51,319 nucleotides of DNA from Clostridia bacterium (lineage in GTDB: Bacteria > Bacillota > Clostridia > Oscillospirales > Acutalibacteraceae), in the NCBI GenBank assembly GCA_017399535.1, contig JAFQBX010000015.1, forward strand, positions 1 through 51,319. Direction: 5' to 3'. Shown one piece after another: positions 8,546 to 16,229 of this stretch. The notes beneath the pieces are model-generated. The model was not told the origin of the DNA, searched no databases, and worked only from the letters and a program-made list of their open reading frames with translations. Position numbers and translations under genes: made by a program. The stretch's first letter is position 1, and every line of letters begins with the position of its first letter.

Positions 8546-10270
8546 ATGTTTAAATTATTGCGTTTTATGAAAGGGTACAGGAAGGAAAGTATCCTCGGTC
8601 CCTTTTTTAAAATGCTCGAGGTTGTATTCGAGCTTATGGTGCCTCTGATTGTAGCCAATATCGTCGATATCGGTATCAAAGGGGACAACACCGCCTATAT
8701 TTTTAAAATGAGTTTGCTGCTTGTTCTTTTCGGTCTTATCGGTCTGTCGAGTACACTTGCGGCACAGTATTTTGCGGCAAAGGCGGCGGTCGGCTTTGCG
8801 TCAAAGGTGCGTTTTGCTTTGTTTGAGCATATCGGTCGTCTGTCCTATACCGAGCTTGATACTGTCGGCACGTCGACACTCATTACCCGAATGACCAGCG
8901 ACATAAATCAGGTTCAGCAGGGAGTAAATCTCACCCTCCGCCTCTTTTTGCGTTCACCGTTTATCGTTTTCGGCGCTTTAATAATGGCATTCACCGTCGA
9001 TGCAAAGGCGGCGTTGTGGTTTGTGGTAGTAATCCCGATATTGTCGGTTGTCGTTTTCGGCATAATGCTTATTTCAATTCCGCTTTACAAAAAGGTGCAG
9101 AGCGGTCTCGACCGAGTTGTCGGGCTGACTCGTTCGGAACTTTCGGGAGCAAGGGTTGTACGTGCTTTTTGCACCGAAAATCGCGAAGTAGGCGAATTTG
9201 AGGAGCGAAATAATACCCTCACCGAAACACAAAAGTTTGTCGGTAGAATTTCTGCGCTCATGAATCCGCTTACCTACGTTATAATCAATCTGGCGGTAAT
9301 CGCCCTTATTTACACGGGAGCAATTCGCGTCGAAACGGGTATAATTACCCAGGGCGCAGTTATCGCACTCTATAACTATATGTCGCAAATTTTGGTCGAG
9401 CTGATAAAGCTTGCCAATCTCATTATAAATATAACCAAATCGGTCGCAAGCGGAAACAGAATACAATCGGTATTCGAAATCGAGAGCGACCAAACCGAGC
9501 GTGAAAATGCCATTGTTTCAGCCGACGCAGGAACTATCGAGTTTAAAAACGTGTCGCTGAAATATAAAGGCGCGGCAGAAAATTCGTTGCAGAATATAAC
9601 CTTTTCGGTTAAAAAGGGTGAAACTGTGGGAATAATCGGCGGTACCGGCTCGGGCAAAAGTACGCTTGTTAATATGATTCCGCGCTTTTACGATTCGAGC
9701 GAGGGCGAATTACTTATCGGCGGAGTTGACGTCAAGGAATGGGACACCGAAGCCCTGCGTGAAAAAATTGCCGTCGTACCGCAAAAGGCGGTGCTTTTTA
9801 AGGGTACCATTCGCGAAAACATCCTTTGGGGCAACGAAAACGCCACCGACGACGATATTTATTCCGCGCTCAAAACGGCTCAGGCGCTCGATATTGTAAT
9901 GAAAAAGGACAATAAACTCGACCATTTGATTGAGCAATCGGGACGTAATCTTTCGGGCGGTCAGCGTCAGCGGCTTACAATCGCACGAGCCCTTGTTAAA
10001 AAGCCGCAGATACTAATCCTTGACGACAGTTCGTCGGCCCTTGATTATGCTACCGACTCAGCTTTACGAAAGGCAATAGCCGAATCAACCGACGGAATGA
10101 CGGTGTTTATCGTTTCGCAACGTGCATCATCGGTAATGAATGCCGATAAGATTATCGTCCTCGACGATGGCGAAGCCGTTGGTATCGGCACTCACGACGA
10201 ACTGCTTGCCACCTGCGATATTTATAGCGAAATTTATCATTCCCAGTTTAAGAAGGTGGTGGAGAAATGA
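8546..10270 (+). CDS. ABC exporter half-transporter, degenerate ATP-site subunit
   Basis: 574 aa from ATG 8546 (MFKLLRFMKGYRKE), which fits the family start. A TTG at 8534 is possible but has no better ribosome site. Six membrane helices (to about residue 300) precede one nucleotide-binding domain. Walker A is GGTGSGKST and the signature is LSGGQRQR. Walker B ends LILDD where the catalytic residue is usually Glu, and the switch position reads VSQR where His is usual. With the partner it makes a heterodimer like TM287/288 or BmrCD. It exports hydrophobic compounds, lipids or peptides. It overlaps the next gene by ATGA, so translation is coupled. Confidence 0.9.
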   Translation: MFKLLRFMKGYRKESILGPFFKMLEVVFELMVPLIVANIVDIGIKGDNTAYIFKMSLLLVLFGLIGLSSTLAAQYFAAKAAVGFASKVRFALFEHIGRLSYTELDTVGTSTLITRMTSDINQVQQGVNLTLRLFLRSPFIVFGALIMAFTVDAKAALWFVVVIPILSVVVFGIMLISIPLYKKVQSGLDRVVGLTRSELSGARVVRAFCTENREVGEFEERNNTLTETQKFVGRISALMNPLTYVIINLAVIALIYTGAIRVETGIITQGAVIALYNYMSQILVELIKLANLIINITKSVASGNRIQSVFEIESDQTERENAIVSADAGTIEFKNVSLKYKGAAENSLQNITFSVKKGETVGIIGGTGSGKSTLVNMIPRFYDSSEGELLIGGVDVKEWDTEALREKIAVVPQKAVLFKGTIRENILWGNENATDDDIYSALKTAQALDIVMKKDNKLDHLIEQSGRNLSGGQRQRLTIARALVKKPQILILDDSSSALDYATDSALRKAIAESTDGMTVFIVSQRASSVMNADKIIVLDDGEAVGIGTHDELLATCDIYSEIYHSQFKKVVEK

Positions 10271-12009
10271 GCAAGCCGTCTAAAAAAGGCGTGTTTTCAA
10301 AGATAATGCGGTATATCGGCAGGTATAAGTATCTGCTTGCGTTGTCTGTACTTTTTGCCGCTGTTTCAGCAATACTGACTCTGCTCGTCCCGGTTTTTAT
10401 CGGCGATGCAATCGACCTCATCGTGTCAAAGGGAAAGGTTGACTTTGCAGGTATCGGCTCAATCCTCCTTAAAATCGGTGTAGTCATTTCCGTCACCGCC
10501 ATCCTTCAATGGCTGATGAATATTTTTAATAACCGAATTACCTTTAACGTTGTCCGCGACATTCGCAACGAAGCGTTTAAGAGGACGCAAATTTTACCCC
10601 TTTCGTATATCGACACCCATCCCCACGGCGAAACTGTCAGCCGAATTATTGCCGACGTTGACCAGTTTGCCGATGGACTTCTTATGGGACTTACTCAGCT
10701 TTTCACCGGTGTAATCACCATTTTGGGTACGCTTGTTTTCATGCTTTTAATTGATGTGCGAATCACACTCGTCGTCGTGTTGCTGACTCCGCTTTCCATG
10801 CTGGTCGCAAAGTTTATTACCACGCGCACCTATTCAATGTTTCAGAAGCAGTCGGAAATCAGGGGAGAGCAAACGGGTTTTATCGAGGAAATGGTCGGCA
10901 ATCAAAAGGTCGTAAAGGCGTTCTCGCACGAGGACGAAAATCTCGAAAAATTCGGTGAAATAAACGACCAGCTCGAAAAATGCACACTCAAAGCCACCTT
11001 CTTTTCGTCACTGACCAATCCCGGTACACGATTTGTCAACAGCTTGGTTTACGCAGGAGTTGCGCTTGTAGGCGCACTTTTGGCGGCTAACGGAGCGATT
11101 ACCGTCGGCGCGTTGACCTGCTTTTTGAGTTATGCTAATCAGTATGCGAAGCCGTTTAACGAAATTTCGGGAGTTATAACCGAGTTTAATAATGCACTCG
11201 TTTGCGCAAATCGAGTATTCGAGCTTATCGAGCAACAGCCCGAAATTCCCGACGACGTCAACGCGACCGAACTCAATGACGTTTACGGAAAGGTTGATCT
11301 CGATAGCGTTTACTTTTCATACACCCCCGAGCAGAAGCTTATCGAAAATCTTAATCTGAGCGTAAAGCCGGGTATGCGAGTTGCGATAGTCGGACCGACG
11401 GGTTGTGGAAAGACCACGCTTATCAATCTGCTTATGCGTTTTTACGACGTTACAGGCGGCGAAATCTCGGTTGACGGAAAGCCGATTTTGACCCTCACGC
11501 GAAAGAGTTTGCGTAAAAATTACGGCATGGTGTTGCAAGAAACATGGCTTTGCGAAGGTACAGTGCGCGATAATATTGCCTTTGGAAAGCCCGATGCAAC
11601 CGACGAGGAAATTGTTGCCGCGGCAAAGGCGGCACACGCTCATAGCTTCATAAAACGCCTCGAAAACGGGTATAATACCGTTCTCGGCGAGGATGGCGGA
11701 AATCTGTCCCAGGGACAAAAGCAGCTTTTATGTATCGCGAGGGTAATGCTCTGCCTGCCGCCGATGCTCATTCTTGACGAAGCGACCTCGTCGATTGATA
11801 CTCGCACCGAGCAACGAATTCAAAAGGCGTTTTCCACCATGATGGAGGGCAGAACAAGCTTTATTGTTGCCCACCGACTTTCGACCATTATGGAGGCGGA
11901 TATCATCCTCGTTATGAAGGACGGCAATATAATCGAGCAGGGAAGCCATGACGAGCTTATCGAAAAGAACGGCTTTTATGCAAAAATGTATGAAAGTCAG
12001 TTTATATAA
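10267..12009 (+). CDS. ABC exporter half-transporter, catalytic-site subunit
   Basis: 580 aa with six N-terminal membrane helices followed by a nucleotide-binding domain. Walker A is GPTGCGKTT, Walker B is LILDEATS with the catalytic Glu, and the switch His is in VAHRLST. The signature is LSQGQ rather than LSGGQ. Its Walker motifs pair with the canonical LSGGQ of the upstream subunit to give one fully active ATP site. Its altered signature faces the degenerate Walker motifs of the partner. The two genes overlap by 4 bp (ATGA). Substrate is unknown, and multidrug or peptide export are the common family roles. Confidence 0.9.
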   Translation: MSKPSKKGVFSKIMRYIGRYKYLLALSVLFAAVSAILTLLVPVFIGDAIDLIVSKGKVDFAGIGSILLKIGVVISVTAILQWLMNIFNNRITFNVVRDIRNEAFKRTQILPLSYIDTHPHGETVSRIIADVDQFADGLLMGLTQLFTGVITILGTLVFMLLIDVRITLVVVLLTPLSMLVAKFITTRTYSMFQKQSEIRGEQTGFIEEMVGNQKVVKAFSHEDENLEKFGEINDQLEKCTLKATFFSSLTNPGTRFVNSLVYAGVALVGALLAANGAITVGALTCFLSYANQYAKPFNEISGVITEFNNALVCANRVFELIEQQPEIPDDVNATELNDVYGKVDLDSVYFSYTPEQKLIENLNLSVKPGMRVAIVGPTGCGKTTLINLLMRFYDVTGGEISVDGKPILTLTRKSLRKNYGMVLQETWLCEGTVRDNIAFGKPDATDEEIVAAAKAAHAHSFIKRLENGYNTVLGEDGGNLSQGQKQLLCIARVMLCLPPMLILDEATSSIDTRTEQRIQKAFSTMMEGRTSFIVAHRLSTIMEADIILVMKDGNIIEQGSHDELIEKNGFYAKMYESQFI

Positions 12010-12063
12010 TCCCAAATTCGTCATATAATTATTCTATCCCGAGGAATAAAGCGGAGGTGCTTT

Positions 12064-12987
12064 ATGCAAATTAAAATCAGCGAACTCAATAACCTTACCA
12101 ACCTTTCGCTACCCGAATTTATCAAAAGCGGTGACAAGGAATATTATGATAATATAATGAAAATAGCCGCCGACGTTCGCGATAATTCAAAGGAGCGCCC
12201 GATTATTCTCATTTCGGGGCCGTCCGGCAGCGGCAAAACTACCACGGCGAAAATTCTCGAAGGTATACTCGATAATTGGGGCTACAGCACCCATACCTTG
12301 CCGATGGATGATTATTTTTCGTCCCTTACTCCTGAACAGAGAGAACTTGCCGACGAGCACAAGCTCGACCTCGAATCACCCGAAAGAGTAGATACTGAGT
12401 TTTTGAACGCCCAACTCGACGCAATTTCAAAGGGAATTCCCGTCAGATTGCCTAAATTTGACTTTTCGACTAATCAAAGGCATCTCACCGATGAAGTTCT
12501 CGAACGAAAGGAAAACGAGCTTGTAATCCTCGAAGGAATCCATGCCCTTAATCCGTCGGTAGTTACCTTTGACGACAGTCACACTACACGCATTTACATC
12601 AGCGTCAGAACGCGACTTTTCTTCGACGATGATAGCTTGCTTCATCCCGAAAAAATTCGCTTGATGCGCCGAATGCTCCGTGACAAAATCTATCGCGGCA
12701 GAAAAATTGACCACACGCTGAGAATGTTTGACAGCGTCCAACGAGGCGAAAATAATTTTATTATGCCATTCAAGCACCGAGCAACCCACGACATTGATAC
12801 CTTTATAAAGTACGAGGTCGGCGTTTACAAGCATTTGCTTCTCGATGAATTAAAGCAACTGCCGCCTGATGAAAAAATCGAGGATATGATAGCGGCATTG
12901 ACGGAGGTCGAGCCGATTTCACTCGACCGCGTGCCAAAGGAATCCCTCATCCGTGAATTTATCGGCGACGGACAGTTCGCATATTAA
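12064..12987 (+). CDS. Uridine kinase / phosphoribulokinase-like P-loop kinase
   Basis: 307 aa. A short N-terminal extension of about 45 residues is followed by a P-loop GPSGSGKTT. Next come a lid/substrate region with PMDDYF (the Asp expected to bind the nucleoside ribose) and LEGIHAL, typical of the Udk/PRK family. Uridine kinases phosphorylate uridine or cytidine with ATP or GTP. This longer form is common in clostridia and is usually annotated nucleoside kinase, so true specificity is open. GGAGGTG lies 5 bp before the ATG. It follows the exporter genes by 54 bp and ends at a strong terminator. Confidence 0.82.
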   Translation: MQIKISELNNLTNLSLPEFIKSGDKEYYDNIMKIAADVRDNSKERPIILISGPSGSGKTTTAKILEGILDNWGYSTHTLPMDDYFSSLTPEQRELADEHKLDLESPERVDTEFLNAQLDAISKGIPVRLPKFDFSTNQRHLTDEVLERKENELVILEGIHALNPSVVTFDDSHTTRIYISVRTRLFFDDDSLLHPEKIRLMRRMLRDKIYRGRKIDHTLRMFDSVQRGENNFIMPFKHRATHDIDTFIKYEVGVYKHLLLDELKQLPPDEKIEDMIAALTEVEPISLDRVPKESLIREFIGDGQFAY

Positions 12988-12997
12988 AGTTAATAAT

Positions 12998-13040
12998 AAA
13001 AGCACCAAAAACGAAAAAACTTCGCTTTTGGTGCTTTTTT
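12998..13040 (+). terminator. Intrinsic terminator, bidirectional
   Basis: AAAAGCACCAAAA and its complement at 13022-13040 form a long stem closed by GAA/TTC near the loop, ending in T6. It stops the kinase transcript. The reverse complement also has a T run, so it could stop leftward transcription. Confidence 0.85.
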
Positions 13041-13056
13041 AATGTTATAAGTTGAT

Positions 13057-13250
13057 CCACCCTGCCGTATATCGAATTTTGATAACCTGCTCATAAGCAG
13101 GTGGGTGTCCTCCCAACGCCTTTGCGCTTCCAACGTCCGCTACCGAATCAAACGGTAGCGGGAGGCCTGCAATCCCGAACGTCGGAGCCGGACTCCCTAT
13201 AATAAAGGTTGTAGGGTTATAAAAGACGAATTATTCACGAACAGGGTAGA
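13057..13250 (+). ncRNA. ssrS: Probable 6S RNA (long hairpin with central bubble)
   Basis: There is no ORF here, but the region folds by hand into one long interrupted hairpin. The closing stem is ACCCTG (13059) with CAGGGT (13242), then TTTTGATAACC (13077) with GGTTATAAAAG (13215). The central bubble carries on its 5' side a small hairpin CCTGCT-cata-AGCAGG (13086-13101) and on its 3' side TATAAT (13198). The apical arm is GGGTGTCC with GGACTCCC, ending in a 9-bp stem (13137-13161). This architecture, a closing stem, a large promoter-like bubble and an apical stem of about 190 nt, is that of 6S RNA, which binds sigma-A RNA polymerase. Strand was chosen from the general look of Firmicutes 6S and from a weak TTATAA box at 13045. 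The fold is symmetrical, so strand is not proven. Confidence 0.6.
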
Positions 13251-13279
13251 CGTTATAATTATATTCGCTTACCTATATA

Positions 13280-13615
13280 TTATTCCTCGGTAATGTCGAA
13301 AATATCTTGGAGTCGGTCGATAAAGATACCTGCAACGTCCTCGTATTCTTCATCGTCCTCGATTTCCTCAAACTGTTCTTCGTCATCCTCAACGATAACC
13401 TTTAATACTACCAGCTCACCGTCGCTGTCGACCATTTTTTGCGGGTCGTCGTACTGGGGCATCAGGGCAAGGTAACGCTCGTCGTTATACTCAATCTGGT
13501 CGAGTATTTCAAACTGGTATTCGTTACCTTCGTCATCGGTGAGGGAAATGAGGTCGGGTGTATAATTTTCCTCTCCGTTAACTTCTTCGTTATAAAAATC
13601 TTTTATTTCAGCCAT
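13280..13615 (-). CDS. DUF1292 family protein (YrzB-like)
   Basis: 111 aa, very acidic. The pattern LTDDEGNEYQFEILDQIEYNDERYLALMP, split here for reading as LTDDEGNEYQFEIL and then YNDERYLALMP, matches DUF1292. The second half is a run of Asp/Glu ending in a short helix. The function of the family is unknown. It is small, cytoplasmic and widespread in Firmicutes. A clear promoter precedes it and no other gene is in its unit. Confidence 0.85.
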   Translation of the reverse strand: MAEIKDFYNEEVNGEENYTPDLISLTDDEGNEYQFEILDQIEYNDERYLALMPQYDDPQKMVDSDGELVVLKVIVEDDEEQFEEIEDDEEYEDVAGIFIDRLQDIFDITEE

Positions 13616-13658
13616 TTATATCAAATCCTTTCGGCTAAATTTAGCACATTCCCTTTTT

Positions 13659-13687
13659 ATTTTAACCCGATTTGCATAAATAGTCAA
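13659..13687 (-). promoter_or_regulatory. Promoter of the DUF1292 gene
   Basis: On the minus strand TTGACT (13687-13682), a 17-nt spacer, then TAAAAT (13664-13659). Confidence 0.7.
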
Positions 13688-13744
13688 TAGATTTTTCATT
13701 TGTTTAAAATATACTAAAAAAATTAAAAAAGTTGAAAAAAAGTG

Positions 13745-13773
13745 TTGACAAGTACAGAGAAGTGTGCTATATT
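13745..13773 (+). promoter_or_regulatory. Promoter of the tandem-repeat RNA
   Basis: TTGACA (13745-13750), a 17-nt spacer, then TATATT (13768-13773). Predicted start near 13780. Confidence 0.78.
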
Positions 13774-13831
13774 ATAGATGAACAGAAGAGAAGCTAATAA
13801 GCAACTCGAAGAAAAGAAAGGAATGATTCCG

Positions 13832-13864
13832 ATGTACTGTGAATCACAATTTTTAGCAAAATAA
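13832..13864 (+). CDS. Possible 10-codon leader peptide
   Basis: MYCESQFLAK, then a stop, 8 nt before the first GGTGAGTCC repeat. AAAGGA lies about 9 nt upstream, so a ribosome could load. In frame it is the tail of a longer run from ATG 13778 (28 codons), but that ATG sits at or just before the predicted transcription start. Nothing shows that it is translated. Confidence 0.25.
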   Translation: MYCESQFLAK

Positions 13865-13872
13865 AATTACGG

Positions 13873-14107
13873 GGTGAGTCCAAAGAACTAGATAGGTGGT
13901 TGAACCACGTTAACGAAAAAATAATAATTTTCGAAAAGGTGAGTCCAAAGAAAAGTTAAAAACGGTTAAGACCGAAGTAAATAGACCCTTTAAATATAAT
14001 GAAATGGGTGAGTCCAAAGAACTAATTGAACGGTAAGACCGGTTATGATTAAACTCAAATAACTTTGAAATGGGTGAGTCCAAAAAGAAAACGGGCGGTA
14101 TGACCGC
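13873..14107 (+). repeat. Four direct repeats, core GGTGAGTCCAAA plus hairpin
   Basis: Starts 13873, 13938, 14007, 14073. Copies 1 and 3 share the longer GGTGAGTCCAAAGAACTA. Copies 2 and 4 diverge after CCAAA. Hairpins lie at 13896-13908, 13963-13974, 14031-14041 and 14095-14107. Confidence 0.9.
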
Positions 14108-14131
14108 TAATTAAAAAGTTAACATAGATTT

Positions 14132-14165
14132 AAAAAGAGCATTTGTAGTAACAAATGCTCTTTTT
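14132..14165 (+). terminator. Intrinsic terminator of the tandem-repeat RNA
   Basis: AAAAAGAGCATTTGT-agta-ACAAATGCTCTTTTT, a perfect 15-bp stem with T5. Confidence 0.9.
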
Positions 14166-14300
14166 CGCGCTGTAAAGCGTTTTCGGCAGCAAATAGTTTA
14201 ATATATGACCATTTATTCATTTGGTGGCTTTTCCTTGACCGATTGGGATAAATTTGTTATCATATCCTGGTACTAAATTAAATTCAACGGATGTGATATA

Positions 14301-15161
14301 ATGCTTGACGCCTTTTTAGACGCGTTAATCGATTGTATAAAGATGCTGCCCATTCTTTATATTGCCTATCTGCTGATGGAGCTTTTTGAGCATCGCGCAG
14401 GAGAGAAAACCTGCCGTATCGTCTCAAAGGTAGGTAGAGCGGGACCAATAGCCGGCTCGTTACTCGGACTTGTTCCGCAGTGTGGATTTTCGGGTGCAGT
14501 TGCGGGCTTTTTTGCCGCAGGAATTGTTACACTTGGCACAGTTTTTGCCGTATTTATTGCCACCTCGGACGAAATGCTGCCGATTCTACTTTCGTCAAAA
14601 ATCGAAATGGCAACAATACTGAAAATTTTGTTAGTCAAGTTTCTCGGCGGCGTTGTAATCGGTTTTATCGTCGATATTTTCTATCGTAAAAAGAAGCACG
14701 ACCATCACCACGGCGACTGTGCGCATAAGGATATTCACACCCTTTGCGAGAGGGAGCATTGTTCATGCCATAAACAGAATATCTTTTTGTCAGCCCTTAT
14801 CCACTCGTTAAAGGTGCTGCTTATGATTTTCATTGTTTCTCTTGCGCTCAATCTTCTTTTCGCTTACGGCGGCGAAGAGGTGCTCAAAAACTTTGTACTT
14901 AATAAGCCGATTTTATCCGAAATGACGGTCGGGCTCATCGGGCTTATTCCGAATTGTTCGGCATCGGTGCTTATCACCAATCTATACGTTGGCGGGGCGA
15001 TTTCGATTGGTGCAATGATGGCAGGACTTATGGCGAATGCAGGTGTCGGACTTATCGTCCTTTTCCGTCTAAATAAAAACATACGCCAGAATATTGTAAT
15101 CACCGCCTTGCTTTATGTTTTCGGTGTTTTGGGCGGAATTGTCACAGGACTCGTATTTTAA
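14301..15161 (+). CDS. Putative heavy-metal/arsenic permease, DUF2899 (10-TM) family
   Basis: 286 aa. Two homologous halves of several membrane helices can be seen. Each half carries a matching motif: GLVPQCGFSGA near residue 56 and GLIPNCSASVL near residue 214. Between them lies a cytoplasmic linker rich in His and Cys (residues about 128-155, containing HDHHHGDCAHKD and HCSCH), likely to bind a transition metal. This fits the putative manganese/arsenic exporter family DUF2899. Direct transport data are not implied. It follows the tandem-repeat RNA by 135 bp and precedes the YczE-like gene by 27 bp. Confidence 0.75.
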   Translation: MLDAFLDALIDCIKMLPILYIAYLLMELFEHRAGEKTCRIVSKVGRAGPIAGSLLGLVPQCGFSGAVAGFFAAGIVTLGTVFAVFIATSDEMLPILLSSKIEMATILKILLVKFLGGVVIGFIVDIFYRKKKHDHHHGDCAHKDIHTLCEREHCSCHKQNIFLSALIHSLKVLLMIFIVSLALNLLFAYGGEEVLKNFVLNKPILSEMTVGLIGLIPNCSASVLITNLYVGGAISIGAMMAGLMANAGVGLIVLFRLNKNIRQNIVITALLYVFGVLGGIVTGLVF

Positions 15162-15188
15162 GGACTGCTTTATTGAGGTATGGTAGAG

Positions 15189-15866
15189 ATGAAAAAGAAA
15201 TTTTACTGTGAAGCGTCCTATTTTATGGGACTCGTGCTTTTGGCATTCGGCGCTTCACTTATGACAAGGGCGGATTTCGGGCTCTCGATGATAATAGCCC
15301 CTGCATATCTGATGAATTTGAAACTAGCTGAATATTTCAGCTTTATGACCTTCGGTATGGCGGAATATCTGTTTCAGGCGCTTTTACTTATTCTGCTGAT
15401 TATTTTCGTACGGAGGTTCAAGTTTACATATCTTTTATCCTTTTTGACGGCTGTGCTTTACGGAATGATGCTTGACGGATGCCTTTATCTGCTTGCCTTT
15501 TTGGGCGAAATCAATATCGCGGTCAGAATCATATTCTATTTCATCGGCTTGTTTACAACCTCGCTTGGAGTCGCTTTTATGTTTCATACATATATATCAG
15601 CCGAGGTTTACGAGTTGTTTGTCAAAGAGGTCACCGAAAGATTTGGTCGGAAACTTGGAGTTATAAAAACAATCTATGACATTATGAGCTTTGTTTTGGC
15701 GGTGATAATGTCTTTTGCCTTTTTCGGCTTTGGCCATTTCGAAGGGATAGGTGTAGGTACCCTCTTCTGTGCCCTTGTCAACGGGCGACTCATAAGCACT
15801 TTTGGCTCCTTGCTCGAAAAAAGATTCGATTTCGTTGACCATTTTCCGCTACGCAGATATTTTTAA
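15189..15866 (+). CDS. YczE/YyaS/YitT-type membrane protein
   Basis: 225 aa with about five to six hydrophobic segments. The opening GLVLLAFGASLMTRADFGLSM matches the YczE family, seen as GLVLLAFGASL then TRADFGLSM. The family is of unknown function. Start 15189 is preferred because GAGG lies about 10 nt upstream. ATG 15180 in the same frame is too close to it. It is in an operon with the DUF2899 permease and ends at a hairpin terminator. Confidence 0.7.
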   Translation: MKKKFYCEASYFMGLVLLAFGASLMTRADFGLSMIIAPAYLMNLKLAEYFSFMTFGMAEYLFQALLLILLIIFVRRFKFTYLLSFLTAVLYGMMLDGCLYLLAFLGEINIAVRIIFYFIGLFTTSLGVAFMFHTYISAEVYELFVKEVTERFGRKLGVIKTIYDIMSFVLAVIMSFAFFGFGHFEGIGVGTLFCALVNGRLISTFGSLLEKRFDFVDHFPLRRYF

Positions 15867-15869
15867 TAT

Positions 15870-15934
15870 AATAAGCCATTCGTTATCAGTTCAATTTGTA
15901 CAATAAATTGGGATAATGATGGCTTATTTTTATA
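15870..15934 (+). terminator. Hairpin terminator after the permease operon
   Basis: AATAAGCCAT pairs with ATGGCTTATT, then TTATC with GATAA, then CAATTT with AAATTG. Together these make one long stem followed by T-rich sequence. Confidence 0.7.
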
Positions 15935-15946
15935 ATAAAAAAATGA

Positions 15947-15975
15947 TTGACTGTTATTTTATGTTGTGTTAAACT
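15947..15975 (+). promoter_or_regulatory. Probable promoter of the riboswitch-guaB-fhs unit
   Basis: TTGACT (15947-15952), a 17-nt spacer, then TAAACT. The predicted start at about 15982 is just before the first aptamer stem, which supports the choice. Confidence 0.45.
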
Positions 15976-15984
15976 ATTATACAA

Positions 15985-16063
15985 GGTTTTCCGCTACTGA
16001 CGGAATGTGATTTAACACAATGAAACGGAAAACATTTTATATTATTGCCGACCGTCTGGGCAG
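15985..16063 (+). promoter_or_regulatory. ZTP (pfl-type) riboswitch aptamer
   Basis: P1 is formed by GTTTTCCG (15986) and CGGAAAAC (16026). Inside it, CTACTGACGG matches the ZTP-motif ACUGGCG segment, then GTG-loop-CAC makes P2. After a linker comes CCGTCTGGGCA (16052-16062), one base from the family hallmark CCGCCUGGGCA that forms P3 and the ligand site. ZTP/ZMP builds up when 10-formyl-THF is short. The downstream genes guaB and fhs fit this signal. It is a diverged example, since the GGGGAG stretch reads AUGAAA. Confidence 0.72.
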
Positions 16064-16089
16064 AACTACCTTTTTTTAAAAGAGAGATT

Positions 16090-16144
16090 GGGTAGCTCTG
16101 TCTATTTTTGTATAGACATTTACCCGATTTTTTTGAAAAGGGTA
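16090..16144 (+). terminator. Riboswitch expression-platform terminator
   Basis: GGGTA...TACCC encloses GTCTAT...ATAGAC, followed by GATTTTTTT. The upstream CAGAACTACC (16061-16070) can pair with GGGTAGCTCTG and prevent the terminator, giving a simple on/off switch. Confidence 0.78.
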
Positions 16145-16229
16145 GTTTTATACAAAGATGGACTGTACGGCCGATAATATGGAATTTCAAATAATGATTT
16201 TTTATAAAAAATCAAAGGGAGAGAATATT

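Larger units (their letters stand above)
13780..14165 (+). ncRNA. Tandem-repeat structured RNA, about 385 nt, no recognised family
   Basis: A free-standing transcription unit with its own sigma-A promoter and its own terminator, and no long ORF. Four copies of GGTGAGTCCAAA start at 13873, 13938, 14007 and 14073, at 65-69 nt spacing. Each is followed about 25 nt later by a small hairpin of the form GGT-loop-ACC. The stems differ but stay paired: GTGGT/ACCAC, CGGT/ACCG, CGGT/ACCG, GCGGT/ACCGC. The core between repeats is otherwise A/T-rich and variable. Conserved single-stranded core plus changing but paired hairpin suggests a multi-site RNA that binds a protein or another RNA. Alternatives are a multi-hairpin leader for the permease gene at 14301, but a terminator intervenes. 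Confidence 0.75.

Noticed and set aside
13057-13250. SRP RNA or tmRNA in the 13.1-kb intergenic stretch
   Set aside because: The SRP GGAAG/AGCAGC loop and a tmRNA tag sequence or tRNA-like ends are absent on both strands.
13873-14107. CRISPR array suggested by four evenly spaced repeats
   Set aside because: The repeat core is only 12 nt, the intervals contain related hairpins rather than unique spacers, there is no cas gene, and the unit is bounded by its own promoter and terminator.
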